The translations under genes were made by a program, and so were the position numbers. This document shows, in pieces, positions 38,485 to 47,370 of a stretch of 64,000 bases of DNA. The DNA comes from Saccharicrinis sp050589685 (GTDB taxonomy: Bacteria > Bacteroidota > Bacteroidia > Bacteroidales > Marinilabiliaceae), in assembly GCF_050589685.1 (NCBI RefSeq), contig NZ_JBNGOS010000037.1:1-64000 (forward strand), written 5' to 3'. Each line of letters begins with the position of its first letter. The stretch's first letter is position 1. The notes beneath the pieces were generated by a model. That model had not been told where the DNA came from. It made no database searches and saw nothing but the letters and a program-made list of their open reading frames with translations.

Positions 38485-40074
38485 ATGAAATTTACTTTCT
38501 CTTTTATCGACAAGCGACAGGGCTCAGTCAAAGATGACATTCTTTCGGGATTAACCGTTGCCTTAGCACTTGTGCCCGAAGCGGTTGCATTTGCATTTGT
38601 GGCAGGCATTTCTCCTATTATTGGTCTTTACGGTGCCTTTATGATGGGCTTGGTAACCGCCGTATTAGGTGGCCGTCCCGGGATGATTTCGGGAGCAACA
38701 GGTGCTCTGGCCGTTGTAATGGTAGGTTTAGTAATCGAAGGCAATGCCATAGGAGGCGAATCTGCCGGTGTGCAGTACCTTTTTGCCACTATTATTTTAG
38801 CCGGAATTTTTCAGATGCTTGCCGGTCTGTTCAAGTTAGGAAAGTTCATCCGTATGGTACCCCAGTCCGTAATGATGGGATTTGTAAACGGGTTGGCCAT
38901 CGTAATTTTCACCTCACAACTTGGAATGTTTAAGGTAGATGGCGAATTCCTCTCTGGTGCTCCTCTGATGATCATGCTTGGCTTGGTAATTTCAACCATG
39001 GCCATTATGTATTTCTTGCCCAAATTCAGCAAGAAGATCCCGGCTGCTCTGGTTGGCATTTTGGTTGTTTCCCTGATCGTAATTTTAGGTGGAATTGAAA
39101 CAGAAACTGTTCGCTCTTTTGTGGTATCCAGAGGAGGCACAGGCATAAAAGCCGGATTACCCGATTTTAATATACCTATGATTCCACTTAATATGGAAAC
39201 ACTGGGTTTTATAACCCCTTATGCGTTGATACTTGCTATGATCGGTTTAATTGAGTCATTAATGACCTTAACCTTGATTGATGAGCTTACAGAAACCCGG
39301 GGTAGTGGTAACCGTGAGTGTGTGGCACAAGGCATTGCCAATATCACCAACGGATTCTTTGGGGGTATGGGCGGATGTGCCATGATCGGTCAAAGCATCA
39401 TCAACATCAAGTCGGGTGGCAGAGGCCGTTTGTCGGGAATTGTGGCTGCTTTGGCGCTTTTGGCATTTATCCTTTTCGGTTCTACCTATATCGAAATGGT
39501 TCCTATTGCCGCTCTGGTAGGTGTTATGTTTATGGTGGTTATCGGAACTTTTGCCTGGAGTACTTTTAAAATCATCAACAAAATTCCTTTGGCCGACGTG
39601 TTTGTAATTGCTTTGGTAACTGTTTTAACCGTGTTATTTGATTTGGCAATTGCAGTGGCTGCCGGTGTAATAGTTGCCGCCCTGGTTTTTGCCTGGGAAA
39701 ACGCCGTTAAAGTCCGCGTTACAAATGTCACCGATGAACAAGGTGTAAAACACTATATCGTGCACGGACCGCTGTTTTTTGCGGCCACAACATCATTTAT
39801 TTCAAAATTTGATGTCAAAAACGACCCCAAAGAAGTAGTGATCAGTTTCGAAGAGTCGAGAATTATGGACCAGTCGGCTATTGAAGCCATCAATAAACTG
39901 GCAGAAAAATATCAGTTGATTGGCACCAATGTGCACCTTAGATATTTAAGTCAGGATTGCGTAAAACTAATTAAACGCGCAGAGAAGATTTGTGATGTGA
40001 ATGTATTGAAGGATCCGGACTATCATGTAGCCATTAACGATTACCGTAAAAAGGTGGAAGCGCTGAATGTTTAA
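38485..40074 (+). CDS. SulP-family anion transporter with STAS domain
   Basis: 529 residues: an inner-membrane SLC26-type domain (about 1-410; LSGLTVALALVPEAVAFAFV and ECVAQGIANITNGFFGGMGG are family blocks) followed by a cytosolic STAS domain (about 430-529; VVISFEESRIMDQSAIEAIN). Members carry sulfate, bicarbonate or dicarboxylates. No carbonic anhydrase or sulfate-assimilation gene is adjacent, so the ion is undetermined. Confidence 0.95.
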   Translation: MKFTFSFIDKRQGSVKDDILSGLTVALALVPEAVAFAFVAGISPIIGLYGAFMMGLVTAVLGGRPGMISGATGALAVVMVGLVIEGNAIGGESAGVQYLFATIILAGIFQMLAGLFKLGKFIRMVPQSVMMGFVNGLAIVIFTSQLGMFKVDGEFLSGAPLMIMLGLVISTMAIMYFLPKFSKKIPAALVGILVVSLIVILGGIETETVRSFVVSRGGTGIKAGLPDFNIPMIPLNMETLGFITPYALILAMIGLIESLMTLTLIDELTETRGSGNRECVAQGIANITNGFFGGMGGCAMIGQSIINIKSGGRGRLSGIVAALALLAFILFGSTYIEMVPIAALVGVMFMVVIGTFAWSTFKIINKIPLADVFVIALVTVLTVLFDLAIAVAAGVIVAALVFAWENAVKVRVTNVTDEQGVKHYIVHGPLFFAATTSFISKFDVKNDPKEVVISFEESRIMDQSAIEAINKLAEKYQLIGTNVHLRYLSQDCVKLIKRAEKICDVNVLKDPDYHVAINDYRKKVEALNV

Positions 40075-40090
40075 ACTGCATACAAATTAC

Positions 40091-40124
40091 AAAGGGCCGT
40101 TCGTTTGCAGAACGGCCTTTTTGT
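40091..40124. terminator. Bidirectional terminator between SulP gene and cbiB
   Basis: GGCCGTTC pairs with GAACGGCC, extended by AAAG/CTTT with one bulged G, followed by TTTTTG on the plus strand. Lies between convergent stops at 40074 and 40128. Confidence 0.8.
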
Positions 40125-40127
40125 TTA

Positions 40128-41099
40128 TTATAATACCATCTGGTTAAACAAATAATTATAATCTTTTAAGTACCAAATAAAAACCGCACAACCTATAACC
40201 ATAACCAGACTAACCAAAGCATTTACCTCGCATGCCCTTATCACATCCCCTTTTGAAATCTCCCTTGGATTTTCACCCATATATGGCTTATCCACTCTTA
40301 TCCCGTGATAAACATTAGGCCCGCCAAACCTGCAATTTAAAATGCCCGCCAATGCGGATTCTGGATATCCCGCATTAGGACTGGCATGCCGGCGACCATA
40401 TTTAAACACAAAAACACCCCCCCTGTAACTGCCGGATACCAACACCATTAACAACGCTGTTAAGCGAGCCGGAACAAAATTGGCTATATCATCAATTTTT
40501 GCGGCCACCTTCCCAAACTGTTTGTATCGATCACTTTTATAACCTATCATAGAGTCTAAAGTATTAATCATCTTATAAGTAAACATCAATGGAAATCCTC
40601 CCAGTGCATAATAAAACAAAGGAGCTATCACACCATCACTCAAATTCTCGGAAAGAGTTTCCAGTACCGCGGTATAAATCTGCTGATCATTCAAATTAGA
40701 AGTATCGCGACCAACAATGTAACTAAGTTGTCTTCGGCCCGCCTCCAGCCCCTCTTTTTCAAGTGCATGAACAACCTTTAATCCTTCGTTTATTAAAGTT
40801 CTATTGGCCAATCCGTAAAAAACAAAAACGCTCCCGCCTACCAGCCAAAACCATTGGTTTATGGCCAAAATACTTTCAATTTTTAAGAGAACAAACCAAG
40901 TTGAACCGATCAATAACAAGGTTAATAAAGCACCTTTTACAGTTGTATGGTCGCCTTTATTTAGCTTCCTCTCGCCCAACGCTATTAAATGACCAAAACC
41001 CTTGATAGGATGTGGCCACGAATACGGGTCACCGATCAAAGCATCCAGAATAAATCCAAATGTCAATATATAAACGGGTATATATAAGGTATCTATCAT
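40128..41099 (-). CDS. cbiB: Adenosylcobinamide-phosphate synthase
   Basis: 323 residues, several membrane segments. Family motifs: FILDALIGDPYSWPHPIKGFG at the N-terminus, YYALGGFPLMFTYKMINTLDSMIGY and the SPNAGYPESALAG block. It attaches (R)-1-aminopropan-2-ol phosphate to adenosylcobyric acid at the inner membrane. It overlaps the upstream gene by ATGA (41096-41099), so the pair is translationally coupled. The rest of the cobalamin path is not in the window. Confidence 0.95.
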   Translation of the reverse strand: MIDTLYIPVYILTFGFILDALIGDPYSWPHPIKGFGHLIALGERKLNKGDHTTVKGALLTLLLIGSTWFVLLKIESILAINQWFWLVGGSVFVFYGLANRTLINEGLKVVHALEKEGLEAGRRQLSYIVGRDTSNLNDQQIYTAVLETLSENLSDGVIAPLFYYALGGFPLMFTYKMINTLDSMIGYKSDRYKQFGKVAAKIDDIANFVPARLTALLMVLVSGSYRGGVFVFKYGRRHASPNAGYPESALAGILNCRFGGPNVYHGIRVDKPYMGENPREISKGDVIRACEVNALVSLVMVIGCAVFIWYLKDYNYLFNQMVL

Positions 41100-42118
41100 C
41101 TATTTAAATATTGGTAAATTGCTTTTGAACAAGCCATATTGTTATTGTTTCCTTGAACTGACAACCGAAAGTATCTTTCGTCCAAACCATAAAAGTTACT
41201 ACAGTCCCGAATCAAGAAACCATAGTTTTCGATTAAATACCCCTTTAATTCTCGAGCGTTCGACGATTCAAGCTTAGCCAGAAAATAATTGGTGCGCGAA
41301 GGATAAACCGTTATGCCATCAATTTCTTCTATCATATTTTTAAACGCAGAACATTCTTGTGTAACCCGCTTTAAATCCATTTTAAAATCTACATAACGAT
41401 CATAAATATACATCCCTGCTTCCAAAGCCAACGTTGACACACTCCATGGCATACGAAACGCGGCTATTTTGTCGCGCAATTTATTTGATGCAACCAAGTA
41501 CCCCAATCGTAACCCGGGTATAGAGCAGAACTTGGTAACAGACTTAACAACGATAAGACGATCGTACTTATCCACCAGACCTACCGATGATTCAAAATCC
41601 GAGCATAGTTCACCGTAGGCCTCATCTATAATAAATATTGATTCAGGATTATTCTTCAAAAGGTATTCGATCGTTTTCAAGGAAAGAACCTTCGCATCCG
41701 GATTATTGGGGTTTCCTAACCAGACCAGCTGATTTGAGAATTTAGATTCTTTTGACAGGTTCGTGTTCTCATAGTAGCTCACCTTATGCATGTGCACTTT
41801 TGCTGCATCTTCATATTCCGAAAACGAAGGAGATATTATGGTTGAAGAACACTGCCGAAAACAATGCGCGATCAAATAAAATGCTTCCGTGGCACCGCTG
41901 GTGATGCACACATTGTCCGGATGCAACTGATGATGCCTTGCAATGGATGCTTGCAGATTAGCGGCATCTACAGGAGGATAGTCTCTTATTTGGTTCAGGC
42001 ATGTTTCCAGATAAGAAATTAATCCTCCATTTAACGACCCGTACCAAATATTGGAACTAAAATCAACCTTTATTCTATGTTCCATACCCAAGGTATGGTT
42101 TCCGTGACCAAGCAACAT
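41096..42118 (-). CDS. L-threonine-O-3-phosphate decarboxylase-like PLP enzyme
   Basis: 340 residues, fold type I aminotransferase. Substrate/PLP motifs: SGATEAFYL, WLGNPNNPD, IIDEAYGEL and the Schiff-base Lys196 in SVTKFCSIPGLRLGY. The overlap with cbiB indicates the CobD/CobC role, making aminopropanol phosphate for the nucleotide loop of cobalamin. By sequence alone it could be a histidinol-phosphate aminotransferase relative, so context decides. The 200-bp upstream region shows no B12-box. Confidence 0.88.
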   Translation of the reverse strand: MLLGHGNHTLGMEHRIKVDFSSNIWYGSLNGGLISYLETCLNQIRDYPPVDAANLQASIARHHQLHPDNVCITSGATEAFYLIAHCFRQCSSTIISPSFSEYEDAAKVHMHKVSYYENTNLSKESKFSNQLVWLGNPNNPDAKVLSLKTIEYLLKNNPESIFIIDEAYGELCSDFESSVGLVDKYDRLIVVKSVTKFCSIPGLRLGYLVASNKLRDKIAAFRMPWSVSTLALEAGMYIYDRYVDFKMDLKRVTQECSAFKNMIEEIDGITVYPSRTNYFLAKLESSNARELKGYLIENYGFLIRDCSNFYGLDERYFRLSVQGNNNNMACSKAIYQYLNR

Positions 42119-42320
42119 GTAAACTTTGATTAAAAGTCCACAAAATTAACAATTAATCTATAAAACCGATATCCATCAAAAATCTATCTCTATTCACCTT
42201 TATATATTGATTATTAATCACTAAAATAAATCAATAAAGCAAATCCTGATTATCCATATCCCATAAAAGGAATTTGTATTCGTTAATATTTTTATATTCG
42301 TAGTATTAACCCCATACAAA

Positions 42321-43676
42321 ATGAAGCAAGTAAAACGCGCAAGTATATTTCATTTTTCATTGGAAAAATGGATGGATACCAAATTAGACAAACTTAACTC
42401 CAAGGAAATATTTGAACAAGTTGTACTGGCCACAACCATATTAAGCATCCTTGCTTCAGTTTGTAATACCCTATTGGGGCTAGCGCCCATCCTTAGCCAA
42501 TTTACGTTTGCCCTGTCTTTTTTATTGATGGGCATATACTACCTGTCACGATTCAGAAACAAATATTCCTTTACCCTGAAATTGTTTATTGGATTGCAAT
42601 ATTTTGTCATTAATTTTTTGTGGTTGACAAATGGAGGGAGTAACGGACCAACTTTGCTGATCTTTCAGGCCTTTATTCCCATGTTTATTTTCATGAGCGA
42701 AGTTAAAAAGAAACTTTTGCTTATTTCTTTGTTTGGATTTAACATCCTCGTTTTGTTGGCAATAGATTTTTTCTTTCCCCAACTGATTGTCAATTATAAA
42801 AACGACACAAACAGGATTATTGATATCCTTGTGGTAATCATTGCTTTTTTTGTCTTCATCATTCCGTTGTTATACTTTATTCAAAAGCAATTTATAGCAC
42901 AAAGTATAAAAGCTATCAACTCCGAAAAAATAAAAAGTGCTTTTTTAGCCAACATGAGTCACGAAATAAGGACGCCAATGAACGCCATCATTGGTTTTTC
43001 TGAACTGCTGAACCAACCGGATCTAAGTAAAGAGAGCAAAGAGGAATATGTAAACATCATCAGGGACAATGGAAATATATTGTTGGGTATAATTAACAAT
43101 GTAATGGATGCATCAAAATTGGAATCCGGTGCTATTGAGGTGAACAAGAAGCAAACTAAAATAAAACCTCTTTTCGAAAGGATTTATGCTTCTTTCACAG
43201 CACAAATACCTGCCCACAAAAAATTAATATTCAGTTACGAAATCCCTGTTGGGCTGGACGACCTGGAAATATATACGGACGAATTACTGTTGCATCAAAT
43301 TCTAACTAACCTTATTACTAACGCCATTAAATTTACCGACAAGGGATTTATAAAATTTGGACTTGCCTTACCCAATCCTCAAAATCCTGACAGGATAAGA
43401 ATTTACGTAAGTGATAGCGGTAAAGGAATTTCCGCCGAAAACCAGAAATTAATCTTTCAACGTTTTAACCAGGGCGGACTTGATTTAAAAAACAAAAAGG
43501 AAGGTGTCGGTCTGGGGCTATCCATCAGTAACGAACTGGCGCAAAAAATTAACGGAAAAATCGATCTCGAATCGGATGGCAAAACGGGCAGCACCTTCTA
43601 TATAAACATCTTTGAAGGAAGACCTGGGGAGCAGGCTTCATGGATTAAAACGACGAAATATGTTAATTATAATTAA
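42321..43676 (+). CDS. Membrane sensor histidine kinase
   Basis: 451 residues. Residues about 33-190 form five or six membrane segments with very short loops and no periplasmic sensor domain. Then HisKA with H214 in FLANMSHEIRTPMNAIIGFSELL, and HATPase with N-box NLITNAIKF, G1 DSGKGIS and G2 GVGLGLSI. No receiver domain and no response regulator adjacent, so it is an orphan kinase; the signal is unknown. Divergent from the cobalamin pair, with 202 bp between. Confidence 0.93.
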   Translation: MKQVKRASIFHFSLEKWMDTKLDKLNSKEIFEQVVLATTILSILASVCNTLLGLAPILSQFTFALSFLLMGIYYLSRFRNKYSFTLKLFIGLQYFVINFLWLTNGGSNGPTLLIFQAFIPMFIFMSEVKKKLLLISLFGFNILVLLAIDFFFPQLIVNYKNDTNRIIDILVVIIAFFVFIIPLLYFIQKQFIAQSIKAINSEKIKSAFLANMSHEIRTPMNAIIGFSELLNQPDLSKESKEEYVNIIRDNGNILLGIINNVMDASKLESGAIEVNKKQTKIKPLFERIYASFTAQIPAHKKLIFSYEIPVGLDDLEIYTDELLLHQILTNLITNAIKFTDKGFIKFGLALPNPQNPDRIRIYVSDSGKGISAENQKLIFQRFNQGGLDLKNKKEGVGLGLSISNELAQKINGKIDLESDGKTGSTFYINIFEGRPGEQASWIKTTKYVNYN

Positions 43677-43880
43677 ATTCAAATTATTTTACATCATACT
43701 TAAACTTTTATATAAACACGTTGTTTACCGTTCAACAAATAAATAAACATTTGAATAAATTAAATGTAAATTTAACTCTTGCCGGAAATCCGGTAACGTA
43801 TTTATATTAGGCCATGTATTTATTTGATATGTAGAACATCATAACAATAACAAAATTACAACTAGATAAAATAAAACAAA

Positions 43881-44393
43881 ATGAACAAAACAGATTTAGA
43901 AATTACATTCGCAGGAAATAAAGTAACTATACTTGGTGACCAAATAAAAGTAGGTGATAAAGCACCTGACTTCACCGCACTCAACGGAAAATTAGAGCCG
44001 GTTAAACTTTCTGACTTTGACGGTAAAGTTAAAATCATTGTTGTTTACCCTTCTATAGATACGGGTGTTTGTGCTGCACAAAATAGGCGTTTTAACGTTG
44101 AAGCTAACAACCTTGAAGATGTTGTTGTATTGTCAATTTCTTGTGATTTACCTTTTGCACAAGCTCGTTTCTGCGGTGCGGAAGGCTTGGATAATATCAT
44201 TACACTTTCCGACCATAAAGACCTTGATTTTGGTAAAAAATATGGTTTTGTAATTGAAGAATTGAGGTTATTGACTCGCGGAACAGTGATCATAGACAAG
44301 GATGGAACTGTTAAATATGTAGAGCATGTTCCGGAAATTACCACTGACCCTGATTATGAAAAAGCTTTGGAAATAACCAAGAGCTTACTTTAA
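43881..44393 (+). CDS. tpx: Thiol peroxidase
   Basis: 170 residues, Tpx-type atypical 2-Cys peroxiredoxin. Peroxidatic Cys64 in PSIDTGVCAAQNRRF and resolving Cys98 in ARFCGAEG, the Tpx spacing; an extra Cys88 is present. Reduces peroxides with thioredoxin. Monocistronic: a terminator lies 22 bp downstream. Confidence 0.97.
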   Translation: MNKTDLEITFAGNKVTILGDQIKVGDKAPDFTALNGKLEPVKLSDFDGKVKIIVVYPSIDTGVCAAQNRRFNVEANNLEDVVVLSISCDLPFAQARFCGAEGLDNIITLSDHKDLDFGKKYGFVIEELRLLTRGTVIIDKDGTVKYVEHVPEITTDPDYEKALEITKSLL

Positions 44394-44415
44394 GAGTTAT
44401 CCACCCCATCATATA

Positions 44416-44447
44416 AAAGCCGCTTACGTTCATTCGTAAGTGGCTTT
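44416..44447 (+). terminator. Terminator after tpx
   Basis: AAAGCCGCTTACG pairs with CGTAAGTGGCTTT (one G-T pair) and is followed by TTTTTTG, a good Rho-independent terminator. Confidence 0.85.
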
Positions 44448-44610
44448 TTTTGAAATTACGAACACGGATTACCAATACCCTTCATTAATTAAAATTAACC
44501 TTTAAAATTAGCATATCGACCATGTTTTTTTATTTGCAACATAGTTGTTATACATTACCTCCGGTTTATCCTTAACTTGTATATCTATGGCATACACACT
44601 AAATTTAATT

Positions 44611-44615
44611 GGAGG
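44611..44615 (+). promoter_or_regulatory. Strong Shine-Dalgarno site before the 62-residue protein
   Basis: GGAGG eight bases before ATG 44624. Such a clear site is unusual among the genes of this window, and it fixes the start of this very short gene. Confidence 0.6.
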
Positions 44616-44623
44616 AGTGAAAA

Positions 44624-44812
44624 ATGAATGATAAACAAATAACTGATGACAAAAGCACTTGGGCAATTGGAGGAGGCTTACTAATCGGCTTAGGGGTTGG
44701 TTTTTTCTTTCTGAAAACGTCCGCGCTCGTATTTGTTGGCTGTATTATTGGAGGATTAGGTTTGGGATTAATTATTACGGCCATTCTTTCCAGTATAAAA
44801 AATCCGGAATAA
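44624..44812 (+). CDS. Small two-helix membrane protein, unknown function
   Basis: 62 residues: polar N-terminus, then two Gly-rich hydrophobic helices (about 14-31 and 34-54; GGGLLIGLGVGFFFL, GCIIGGLGLGLIITAIL). The strong Shine-Dalgarno site and the clean hydrophobic pattern support it as a real gene. The glycine-zipper-like spacing suggests helix packing or oligomers. No family name recognised. Confidence 0.75.
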   Translation: MNDKQITDDKSTWAIGGGLLIGLGVGFFFLKTSALVFVGCIIGGLGLGLIITAILSSIKNPE

Positions 44813-45300
44813 ATAATACACCTGTCCGCAACTTATATAAATCCATCTTATCCATCATTTCTGAATTAAGCAACAGATAATTTGAAGGGGAACGGATTTG
44901 AGAGTATGTTAAACCGTGGTCTTATAGCGCAATTGGTTTTAAAAGGTTGTTAGACCTGCGTTGCTATCCGGGAAATTTTACCAAATTTTTCCGTTACGAA
45001 TATGCCATATGTAGGTATATCTTAAATAATGAGGAAAAGATGATGACGCGAATGTTCCAATGGAGTTTACTTAAAAACGAGTATTTATGTCGGTTAGCAA
45101 TAGGTATCGCTCTCCGAAATTGCATAGGTTATGGTATTGCCAAAATTTAAAGAAGCGCCTCCACCCATCCTGCCTATTCTCGTAAGCCTAAAATAACAAT
45201 CCATCGGAACACATAGGAAGAAGGGCGGCCCATGGTATTTTACCCGTACAAAACATTTTATAACATTTTTGATGTCATCAATTAAAAATAGTCAATGTTT

Positions 45301-45312
45301 TTGGTTGACCAA
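45301..45312. promoter_or_regulatory. GntR/FadR-like palindrome over the -33 box
   Basis: TTGGT-TG-ACCAA, a perfect 12-bp palindrome of the TGGTnnnACCA type bound by FadR-subfamily GntR regulators. A second partial site CCAAT-TG-ATTGG overlaps it at 45309-45320. Position over the -33 box implies repression. No GntR gene is in the window. Confidence 0.5.
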
Positions 45313-45334
45313 TTGATTGGTTTGCCTATATTTG
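45305..45334 (+). promoter_or_regulatory. Promoter of the lyase-like gene
   Basis: TTG (45305-45307), exactly 19 bp, then TATATTTG (45327-45334), the best match to the Bacteroidota consensus in this window. Transcription would start near 45341, giving a leader of about 180 nt. Confidence 0.7.
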
Positions 45335-45387
45335 TTTTATTCATTTATATTAAAAACTTATTGTTATGAAATAATCTTGCATTTGCA

Positions 45388-45472
45388 GTCGTCAGCTGAT
45401 GACACTTTGGTCTCGGTCCGGCAAGTACAACTTGAAAGGACACGAAGTGCAAAAATGTTAATGGCATTTTTG
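45388..45472 (+). promoter_or_regulatory. Structured 5' leader of the lyase-like gene
   Basis: Two elements lie in the predicted leader: a near-palindrome centred on TCAGCTGA (45388-45403) and a perfect 8-bp hairpin, CAAAAATG/CATTTTTG with loop TTAATGG (45450-45472). No known riboswitch is recognised; function unknown. Confidence 0.35.
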
Positions 45473-45523
45473 AGTTAGATATTTTGAACCCCTCCTTTTT
45501 ATAATTTTAAGAAAGAATATCAG

Positions 45524-46603
45524 ATGATTCCTAAAAATTATTTTTTTAGCGGCATTAACAAAACAGTTATAGCGTTAATTCTATTTAGCTTAGCCATTAA
45601 CGCTTCTTCTCAGGTTATATTGAGTGCTGACGGAAATACGGACACCTACGATTTAATAAACTCGGTTTTGGCTCCCGGATATAACGTCGTTGAAGTTCCC
45701 GATTGCGGCCATGAAGAGTTTGGCGACCATATAGACCAGGCATTTGACGATGAGCTAGACACCTATGTGTTTTGTTTTCATATCCATACCGAATTTGATT
45801 CTGACCGGTGTATTAATTACGACCGACAGCGCACCGAAATTAAAACGTATGATAAATCGCCTGATAATTTAATAGGCACTGAAGGTGAAACTGTAGTGTA
45901 TAAATGGAAATTTAGGCTGGATATTGATTTTAAAGCCAGCAGCAGCTTTACACACTTGCACCAACTAAAAGCTGTAGGTGGTTCCGAGGAAAGTATGCCA
46001 TTAATGACATTAACAGCCAGAAAGGGCACACCGGATAAACTTGAACTTCGCTATGCGGAAGCCTTATCGCAGGAAACAATTTACCAGGCGGACCTAACTC
46101 CTTTTAAAGGATACTGGGTATTAGCAACCGAAAGGATTACATATGGCGAAACAGGTGAGTATAGTATCAACATCACGTTACTACAATCGGGACAGTCTAT
46201 ATTCCAGTATTCCTCCAATAATATCAGGACCTGGAAAACCGACGCTGATTTCATCCGCCCCAAATGGGGGATCTACCGCAGCTTAAACGATTCTGAAAAC
46301 CTCAGGGATGAAAAAGTCTATTTTAATGATTTTAGTATCGAAGAAACAAATGGCACACCGGTTTTAGAAACCAAAGGAAACCAAGATTTCATAATATATC
46401 CTAACCCTAGCACTGGAGAATTCACAGTTTCAAATATACTGAACAAGGACATTCAGATTAGAAACCTGTATGGCGAGCTAATTTTTAAATTGCAAAACGC
46501 TAGCACAAACCAATTAAGCATTAACAACATAACTTCCGGACTATATTTAATCACTTTACGTTTCGGAAATAATATAGCAACTCAAAAACTTGTTGTCAAT
46601 TAA
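45524..46603 (+). CDS. Secreted polysaccharide-lyase-like protein with T9SS sorting domain
   Basis: 359 residues. Signal peptide ending near INASSQ. The central part (about 60-280; RQRTEIKTYDKSPDNL, YKWKFRLDIDF, HLHQLKAVGG, FIRPKWGIYRSLND) resembles concanavalin-A-like lyases of the heparin/glucuronan-lyase type (PF14099-like). The last 75 residues are a type A sorting domain (IIYPNPSTGEFTV ... LYLITLRFGNN), so it is exported by type IX secretion. Substrate unknown; a uronate polymer is inferred from fold and operator. No SusCD or other CAZyme is adjacent. Confidence 0.75.
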   Translation: MIPKNYFFSGINKTVIALILFSLAINASSQVILSADGNTDTYDLINSVLAPGYNVVEVPDCGHEEFGDHIDQAFDDELDTYVFCFHIHTEFDSDRCINYDRQRTEIKTYDKSPDNLIGTEGETVVYKWKFRLDIDFKASSSFTHLHQLKAVGGSEESMPLMTLTARKGTPDKLELRYAEALSQETIYQADLTPFKGYWVLATERITYGETGEYSINITLLQSGQSIFQYSSNNIRTWKTDADFIRPKWGIYRSLNDSENLRDEKVYFNDFSIEETNGTPVLETKGNQDFIIYPNPSTGEFTVSNILNKDIQIRNLYGELIFKLQNASTNQLSINNITSGLYLITLRFGNNIATQKLVVN

Positions 46604-46655
46604 ACGAAGCCTTTAATACCGATTAGTATTCGACCTGATCAATATTTATTAGCCT

Positions 46656-47225
46656 ATGTCAAACATCCCTACACGGGAAGAAGCCTTGCAACTCTTCCGC
46701 AAATACAACAAAACCGACAGTCTCTACCGTCATGGATTGGCGGTAGAATCCGTAATGAAACATTTTGCCCATAAATATCGGGAAGATGAAGTAAAATGGG
46801 GAATCATCGGTCTGGTTCACGATTTGGATTACGAAATGTATCCCGACGAACACTGCCGAAAAACGGAAAGCATTTTAAAAGAGGCCAACTGGCCCGAAGG
46901 CTATATCCGTGCAATCCTTAGCCATGGTTGGGGAATCTGTACCGATATAGAACCTATGGAAACAATGGAGAAAGTGCTTTTCGCTTGTGATGAGCTAACA
47001 GGGTTAGTAACAACAGCAGTTCTCGTTAGACCAGATAAAAGCATCCATACCCTGACCGTAAAATCGGTAAAAAAAAGATGGAAAGATAAACGTTTTGCTG
47101 CCAAAGTAGACAGAAGTATCATTACAAAAGGTGCCGAGATGCTGGAAATGCCCATTGAAGAACTGATTGCAGAAACCATCCAGGGCATGCAAGACATTGC
47201 CCCCCAGCTTGGATTAGACGGATAA
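46656..47225 (+). CDS. HD-domain hydrolase-like protein
   Basis: 189 residues. HD-superfamily pattern: H near residue 25 (YRHGLAVE), HD in VHDLDYEMYPDEH near 54, and a later H in ILSHGW. This is the metal-dependent phosphohydrolase group, close to the small YedJ/HDIG proteins acting on nucleotides or of unknown substrate. Begins 52 bp after the lyase-like gene, so co-transcription is possible but no functional link is evident. Confidence 0.85.
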   Translation: MSNIPTREEALQLFRKYNKTDSLYRHGLAVESVMKHFAHKYREDEVKWGIIGLVHDLDYEMYPDEHCRKTESILKEANWPEGYIRAILSHGWGICTDIEPMETMEKVLFACDELTGLVTTAVLVRPDKSIHTLTVKSVKKRWKDKRFAAKVDRSIITKGAEMLEMPIEELIAETIQGMQDIAPQLGLDG

Positions 47226-47370
47226 AAAGCATAAATAACTATTATACGAGATCTGTAGGCTTGGAACATACATGTGTTAAGCACCTACATTAAAGATATA
47301 TCAATATTTAAACGGAAAAGTCAAAAGCTGAAGCTAAAACCGACAGTTCAATGACCCATACAATAGATCA

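Larger units (their letters stand above)
44813..45523. other. Long region upstream of the lyase-like gene
   Basis: 711 bp. The first 450 bp show nothing supportable. From 45301 there is a palindrome and promoter followed by a structured leader (see separate entries). Confidence 0.6.

Noticed and set aside
42119..42320. Possible cobalamin riboswitch upstream of the cobalamin gene pair.
   Set aside because: The region is AT-rich and shows no B12-box or stable stem set.
44947..45150. A 67-codon plus-strand ORF after the small membrane protein.
   Set aside because: Non-ATG start, no ribosome site, no motif; judged chance.
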